A stretch of DNA of 9,665 nt from Lachnospiraceae bacterium. GTDB taxonomy: Bacteria; Bacillota; Clostridia; Lachnospirales; Lachnospiraceae. A program made the position numbers and the translations under genes. The DNA lies in the NCBI GenBank assembly GCA_014804565.1, contig JAAUZN010000023.1, forward strand, positions 1 to 9,665. The letters are read 5' to 3'. The notes under the pieces were generated by a model that searched no databases, was not told the DNA's origin, and saw only the letters and a program-made list of their open reading frames with translations. This document shows, in pieces, positions 5,680 to 9,665 of this stretch; position 1 is the stretch's first letter; each line of letters begins with the position of its first letter.

Positions 5680-6804
5680 ATGGAGTTTAGGGATTTAAAA
5701 ACCCAATATTTAAAGCATAAAGAAACGATAGATACAGCGATGCAGAAAGTATTGCTGAGCGGGCATTTCATAGGAGGAGAGCCTGTCAGTCAATTAGAAG
5801 AGAAGTTGGCTGATTATGTGGGTGTAAAGCACTGTATTGCCTGCGCTAACGGCACGGACGCACTGCAGCTGGCGTTGATGGCGTGGGAGATCGGGCCGAA
5901 GGATGCGGTGTTTGTGCCGGATCTTACCTTTTTTTCCAGTGGAGAGGTGGTTCCTCTGGTGGGTGCCGTTCCCATATTCGTGGATGTATATAGAGAAACC
6001 TATAATATAGATCCTGACAGCTTGAGGAAGGCAGTCGAATACGTTATTCACAACACGGATCTGCGCCCGAGAGTGATCGTGGCGGTGGATCTCTTCGGAC
6101 AGCCGGCGGAGCAACAGGCGATACGTGAGATTGCTGATCAGTATGGACTGCTTGTTCTGGAGGATGCCGCGCAGGCGTTTGGCGGTATGATCGGTGATAA
6201 AAAGACCTGCAGCTTCGGAGATATCAGCACCACCTCCTTTTTCCCGGCGAAACCGTTGGGATGCTACGGAGACGGCGGCGCTGTTTTCACGGATGACGAC
6301 GGGTGTGCCGAGCGACTCAGATCGATCCATGTGCACGGTAAGGGAAGCGGTAAGTATGACAATGTCCGTATCGGTATGAATTCCCGTCTGGATACGATAC
6401 AGGCGGCAGTGCTGCTCCAGAAGCTTCAGTTCTTCGAAGAAGAGGTAGAGGCATGTAACCGTGTGGCGGCGAAGTATGATGAGCGGCTGCGCGGTGCCGT
6501 GAAGATACCGTCGATTCTGGAAAATATGCGTTCCAGCTGGGCGCAGTACACGATCTGTCTGAAAGATGGCAAAGAGAGGGAGCAGGTGATCGCACAGCTG
6601 CAGGCTGACGGGATACCCAGTGCAGTCTATTACCCTAAGCCGATGCACAGACAGACAGCGTTTGCCGACCATCTGATCGAGGCGGTTTCCTGTGAGAATA
6701 CGGAGTATATCTGCGAGAGATGTCTTTCGCTGCCTTTCCATCCTTATATGGAGGACGCGGACATCAATGCCGTGTGTGAGAGCATACGAAAAGCGTTGAG
6801 GTAA
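5680..6804 (+). CDS. wbpE: WbpE/WlbC-like PLP aminotransferase (DegT/DnrJ/EryC1 family)
   Basis: A 374-residue sugar aminotransferase, full length for the family. Seen: MEFRDLKTQY start, CANGTDALQLALM (55-67, phosphate-cup region), LEDAAQAFG (160-168) with the PLP-contacting Asp162, FFPAKPLGCYGDGGAVFT (187-204) with Schiff-base Lys191, and GMNSRLDTIQAAVL (232-245). The CANGTDALQ and KPLGCYGDGGA segments are close to WbpE/WlbC, which move an amino group from glutamate to C3 of UDP-3-keto-GlcNAcA to give UDP-GlcNAc3NA. The partner 3-dehydrogenase is encoded at 3209-4288, split off by the two acylation genes. The first 30-45 codons are AT-rich like the upstream cassette and the rest is GC-rich, so the gene looks mosaic. 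It remains in frame with all key residues. A TTG at 5656 is an alternative but less likely start. Confidence 0.88.
   Translation: MEFRDLKTQYLKHKETIDTAMQKVLLSGHFIGGEPVSQLEEKLADYVGVKHCIACANGTDALQLALMAWEIGPKDAVFVPDLTFFSSGEVVPLVGAVPIFVDVYRETYNIDPDSLRKAVEYVIHNTDLRPRVIVAVDLFGQPAEQQAIREIADQYGLLVLEDAAQAFGGMIGDKKTCSFGDISTTSFFPAKPLGCYGDGGAVFTDDDGCAERLRSIHVHGKGSGKYDNVRIGMNSRLDTIQAAVLLQKLQFFEEEVEACNRVAAKYDERLRGAVKIPSILENMRSSWAQYTICLKDGKEREQVIAQLQADGIPSAVYYPKPMHRQTAFADHLIEAVSCENTEYICERCLSLPFHPYMEDADINAVCESIRKALR
6798..6801 (+). promoter_or_regulatory. Ribosome binding site inside the aminotransferase 3' end
   Basis: GAGG, located in the last sense codons just before the TAA at 6802-6804, sits 7 bases ahead of the next ATG at 6809. 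The two genes are separated by 4 bases, which favours translational coupling. An in-frame TGA at 6797-6799 rules out any upstream extension of the following gene. Confidence 0.6.
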
Positions 6805-6808
6805 GGGC

Positions 6809-8503
6809 ATGGATAAAGAGATAGAATTGTATGGCTGGCTCGCCGCGAAAAATCTGAATATCGACTGTCTGGGTGATACGGAGGATCTGGGCGGCTGTGT
6901 GCAGTACAGCCATCTGCTGGACAAGTTTCCGAAAGACCATGTCTATCTGTCGGATGAGGATCAGATCTGTTTTATGGATGGTTATGTGTATAACAAGAGC
7001 GAATTCATGGGACAGAATGATGATTGGCAGCAGTCTTTTGCCGGTTCTCTGCGAAGCGATGCAGAAGCTCATTTGCGGAAATTGAGAGGGGCTTTCTGCG
7101 GTTATGTCTGCGATGTGAAGAAGAATAGTACGCTGATCTACACAGATCAGGTTTCCAATAAAGCCCTGTTTTATTATATAAGCGGCGACAGCTGGGTCAT
7201 ATCTAACTGCGTGGATTTTATCGTGCGGGTCCTGCGAGCTAACCATATTGCATATCACTTTGATCAGACCGCCGCCAAGTATATGTTGTCCTACGGATAT
7301 ATGCTGGATGACAGCACATATGTGAAGGAGATCCGCAGACTGCTTCCGGGATGTTTTGCGGTGTTAGGAGACGGCAGAGCGGAGATCACACAATACTATA
7401 GGCTTCGTTGTCACGAACAGCCGATGACGGAGGACGAGGCGCTGGATAAACTGGATCAGGCGTTCCGGCAGGCTGTGGCACGGGAGTTTGAGAAAGATAG
7501 AGAGTATGGCTATGATCATCTGGTGGATCTGAGCGCAGGGCTGGACAGCCGCATGGTCTGCTGGGTGGCCCACGACATGGGGTATACACAACAGACCAAT
7601 CTGTCATACAGTAAACTGGGTTATCGAGATGACACTGTATCCGGTGAGATCGCGAAGCATCTGGGGCATGAGTATTTGTTCAAATCTCTGGACGATGTCA
7701 GATGGATGTATGATGTGGACGAGATGACATTGAAGAATAACGGTGCAGCGATCTGTCTCGGCATGACCGGAGGAAACCGGATGCTCAAGTCGGTCAATAT
7801 GGAGCGGTTCGGGATCGAGCATACAGGCATTATCGGCGGACCCACCATGGCGAGCTACTATAAAGATCGCGAACTGGCGTATGGGCCTCCCCGCTATGGG
7901 TTGAACAGCTACTCGACCAGACTGGGATATACTTTTGATGAGAGAGTGCTGGAACAGTACGAGACACAGGAAGCGTTTGCCATGAATACGAGAGGCCTTT
8001 TGGGCATGCAGGTCTCGTATATGATCCGGCAGAATTATATTGAATGTGCCTCACCCTTTGCCGATGTGGATATGTTGGAGACGGCTTTCTCCATTCCCTT
8101 TGCGTATCGTGTGGATGATAGACTGTATCTGAGATGGATCGCGGAGAGATATCCCGGTGCGGCGGAGTTTGGCTGGGAGAAGTGGGGCGGCGTCAAACCT
8201 AAGAAAAATCACATTTTTTTCAGGAAAGTCAAGACGACACAGAGGCTGTTGTACGGATACTGGTGCCGGATGTTCCACAAGCCCAATCCCGATTCCATGA
8301 ATCCGATGGATTATTGGTATGCGCAGGAAGAACCGGTCAGGCGGTATTTGGAGCACATGTATGAACAGCGCATCGACAGCGATGTACTGCCACAGGAACT
8401 TGCCGACGATATGCGCAGTCTATATCAGACCGGGAACTTTGTAGAGAAGAGCCTGGTGTTGACCGTGTTGAGCGCAGTATATTTATATTTTGAGACAAAG
8501 TAG
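6809..8503 (+). CDS. Asparagine-synthetase-like amide ligase lacking the glutaminase cysteine
   Basis: A 564-residue protein with the two-domain AsnB plan. The N-terminal Ntn-hydrolase-like domain (about 1-195) keeps the scaffold (FMDGYVYNKSEF 55-66; YTDQVSNKALFYY 111-123; LLPGCFAVLGDG 178-189) but begins MDKEI, so the nucleophilic Cys2 is absent, and an upstream stop prevents a longer start. The synthetase domain (about 205-564) has the PP-loop DLSAGLDSR (240-248) for ATP and ECASPFADVDMLETAF (412-427), the usual substrate-pocket segment. Where AsnB has the acidic GxGxDE motif this protein has GIIGGPTMASY (340-350). Family role: ATP-dependent amide formation at a carboxylate. AsnB-like enzymes in O-antigen loci (WbpS type) amidate uronic acids, so amidation of the 2,3-diamino-uronic acid made here is a reasonable inference, with ammonia or another amine as nucleophile. 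An inactive or repurposed fold is possible. Confidence 0.8.
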   Translation: MDKEIELYGWLAAKNLNIDCLGDTEDLGGCVQYSHLLDKFPKDHVYLSDEDQICFMDGYVYNKSEFMGQNDDWQQSFAGSLRSDAEAHLRKLRGAFCGYVCDVKKNSTLIYTDQVSNKALFYYISGDSWVISNCVDFIVRVLRANHIAYHFDQTAAKYMLSYGYMLDDSTYVKEIRRLLPGCFAVLGDGRAEITQYYRLRCHEQPMTEDEALDKLDQAFRQAVAREFEKDREYGYDHLVDLSAGLDSRMVCWVAHDMGYTQQTNLSYSKLGYRDDTVSGEIAKHLGHEYLFKSLDDVRWMYDVDEMTLKNNGAAICLGMTGGNRMLKSVNMERFGIEHTGIIGGPTMASYYKDRELAYGPPRYGLNSYSTRLGYTFDERVLEQYETQEAFAMNTRGLLGMQVSYMIRQNYIECASPFADVDMLETAFSIPFAYRVDDRLYLRWIAERYPGAAEFGWEKWGGVKPKKNHIFFRKVKTTQRLLYGYWCRMFHKPNPDSMNPMDYWYAQEEPVRRYLEHMYEQRIDSDVLPQELADDMRSLYQTGNFVEKSLVLTVLSAVYLYFETK

Positions 8504-8516
8504 AGGACTTGCGATC

Positions 8517-9665
8517 ATGAAGAGACAACCAGAAGAAGTAGATTTTCTCATGATTTATGAGCACAAGGTGAGGGAGCTGGAGAACCTGTGCCTTATCAAG
8601 TATGAATTGGAGAGAAGGGGTTATAAAGTCGTCATCAAGCATATCGAGGACGAGGAAGCGCTGGAGGCGGTCAAACCGATCTATCACGCAAAGGTGGTCA
8701 CGACGATGGCGTGCTATCAGAATGCTTCGCTGGAATGGCACACCAAAGATTTCGTTGCCTTTGACAAAGTGATTGACATGCAGTGGGAGAATATCGTCTA
8801 TCCGAAAGATGAGAGGGCGGGCGTATTCAAGAATTATACCGGGATCGGCAGAGAAGTGGTCAGAGTTTCCTGGGGCGAGGCGAACAAGAGAAGGCTGCTT
8901 AAAGCGGCGCACATGGACGAGCGCAATATCAAGGTGGTCGGACATGTTGGCATGGATTTTCTGCGAGATCAACTCAAAGGCTACTATTTGAGCCGCGAAG
9001 AGCTTTTCCCACAGTATGATCTGCCGATGGACAAGAAAGTGCTGCTGTTCGCGTCTCCCTTCTATGCGGACAACCTGCCGGAGTCGTATATCGCCGGTAT
9101 GTGTAAGAAGCATGGGGAGGACTGGCGGGATTACTATGCTTTTATGATGAAGTCTGAGAAGACGATCCTGGAGTGGATGGAGAAGCTGTGCAACAGCAGG
9201 GAGGATATTGTTGTCATCTACCGCCCGCATCCGGGACATATCGGGAAACATATGTCGGAGGTGGCAGAGAGATGTCCGAATTTCAGGGTGATCAGTGAAC
9301 GCTCCGTCAAGCAGTGGATCCTGACAAGTGATATTATTTACACGGGAAACAGCTCTACGATCGTGGAGGCATTCTTCGGCGGCAAGATGTGTTATCTGCT
9401 CTTCCCGTATGAGGTCACAGACGGCTTCGAGTTGAAGCTGATCAGCAAGGGAGAGAAGATCAGGGATTATGATCAGTTCTATCGCTCGGTGATCGGGGAG
9501 GGCGGCGCATTTCCGATTGCACGGGAGGCGATCAATGATATTTATCTGGTGGATGATGTGCCCAGCTATGTGAAATTTGCAGATATGGCGGAGGAAGTGT
9601 TGAAGGATCCTTCCTATGCGCTGACAAAGGAGCAGCTTAAGTCCTACAGGAGAAAACAGCCCGTC
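8517..9665 (+). CDS. GT-B-like surface carbohydrate biosynthesis protein, 3' end outside window
   Basis: An ORF of 383 codons that starts at ATG 8517 and is still open at the last base. A GAGGA site (8503-8507), overlapping the previous stop, precedes it by 9 bases. The N terminus has a Rossmann-like strand (VDFLMIYEHKVRELENLC, 8-25) and a second strand (YKVVIKHI, 36-43). The C-terminal half has VIYRPHPG (233-240), FRVISE (256-261), then SDIIYTGNSSTIVEAFFGGK (271-290), the arrangement of GT-B enzymes such as CDP-glycerol glycerophosphotransferase and polysaccharide synthesis relatives, where the Arg/His-Pro and Ser/Thr loops hold donor phosphates. The N terminus recalls the surface carbohydrate biosynthesis protein family, from memory only. 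It probably transfers a sugar or polyol phosphate to the glycan; donor unknown. No membrane segment seen. The long antisense ORF over this region is a shadow. Confidence 0.75.
   Translation, partial: MKRQPEEVDFLMIYEHKVRELENLCLIKYELERRGYKVVIKHIEDEEALEAVKPIYHAKVVTTMACYQNASLEWHTKDFVAFDKVIDMQWENIVYPKDERAGVFKNYTGIGREVVRVSWGEANKRRLLKAAHMDERNIKVVGHVGMDFLRDQLKGYYLSREELFPQYDLPMDKKVLLFASPFYADNLPESYIAGMCKKHGEDWRDYYAFMMKSEKTILEWMEKLCNSREDIVVIYRPHPGHIGKHMSEVAERCPNFRVISERSVKQWILTSDIIYTGNSSTIVEAFFGGKMCYLLFPYEVTDGFELKLISKGEKIRDYDQFYRSVIGEGGAFPIAREAINDIYLVDDVPSYVKFADMAEEVLKDPSYALTKEQLKSYRRKQPV

Larger units (their letters stand above)
4289..5815. other. AT-rich cassette, probable horizontally acquired acylation module
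   Basis: Hand counts of 60-base lines give 19 G+C (4381-4440), 16 (4561-4620), 21 (4801-4860), 22 (5281-5340), 21 (5461-5520), 18 (5641-5700) and 22 (5701-5760). Flanking lines give 38 (2281-2340), 33 (3661-3720), 35 (5821-5880) and 41 (6061-6120). The line 5401-5460, at 32, is a local exception. The left edge is near the end of the dehydrogenase gene. The right edge lies within codons 30-47 of the aminotransferase gene, where codons shift from A/T-ending to G/C-ending. No insertion sequence, direct repeat or integrase is visible, so homologous exchange fits better than transposition. Exact ends are approximate. Confidence 0.7.

Noticed and set aside
5656..5682. Possible promoter (TTGTCA and TATATG) before the aminotransferase
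   Set aside because: The spacer is 15 bases, the -10 match is poor and the downstream element overlaps the start codon; AT-rich sequence yields such matches by chance.
4289..5830. Transposon or integron origin for the AT-rich segment
   Set aside because: I could see no transposase fragment, terminal inverted repeats, target duplication or recombinase at either edge; homologous exchange is simpler.
5794..6924. 376-codon open reading frame on the - strand
   Set aside because: It lies antisense to the aminotransferase and the start of the amide ligase, both with strong family motifs. The predicted protein is rich in Arg, His and Ile and shows no recognisable domain, as expected for a shadow frame of GC-biased codons.
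8337..9251. 304-codon open reading frame on the - strand
   Set aside because: It is antisense to the open + strand gene at 8517-9665, which has a ribosome binding site, operon spacing and GT-B motifs. The - strand product has no recognisable motif.

Overview
The window is one stretch of a surface-polysaccharide (capsule, exopolysaccharide or cell-wall glycan) biosynthesis operon. Eight genes all lie on the + strand. Gaps are 4 to 52 bases, and I see no terminator and no clear promoter between them, so transcription probably starts upstream and continues past the end. Strong purine-rich ribosome binding sites, a roughly 50-60% GC background and the gene types suggest a Clostridia-like Bacillota, perhaps Lachnospiraceae. 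That placement is inference; there is no rRNA or other taxonomic marker.

Layout: 3-911 GT2 glycosyltransferase; 964-2073 GT4-type glycosyltransferase; 2094-3164 non-hydrolysing UDP-HexNAc 2-epimerase; 3209-4288 Gfo/Idh/MocA sugar dehydrogenase; 4322-4726 MaoC/PhaJ-type (R)-enoyl-CoA hydratase; 4735-5634 LpxD-like N-acyltransferase; 5680-6804 DegT/WbpE-type PLP aminotransferase; 6809-8503 asparagine-synthetase-like amide ligase; 8517-9665 GT-B-like surface carbohydrate protein, cut by the window end.

Dehydrogenase, aminotransferase, N-acyltransferase and 2-epimerase match, step for step, the WbpB/WbpE/WbpD/WbpI (WlbA/C/B/D) route from UDP-GlcNAcA to UDP-2,3-diamino-mannuronic acid. The acylation step is unusual. 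In place of a small WbpD-type acetyltransferase there is a full-length LpxD-like enzyme beside a PhaJ-like hydratase with an intact Asp31/His36 pair. I infer that the hydratase supplies an (R)-3-hydroxyacyl thioester (for example 3-hydroxybutyryl) and that the LpxD-like enzyme attaches it to the 3-amino group made by the aminotransferase. The asparagine-synthetase-like protein may then amidate the uronic acid carboxylate.

The two acylation genes, plus about the first 30-45 codons of the aminotransferase gene, are clearly AT-rich (roughly 27-38% GC in most sampled 60-base lines, against 55-68% around them). This looks like a horizontally acquired cassette whose right-hand junction lies inside the aminotransferase gene: a possible natural swap of the acyl group on a surface sugar.
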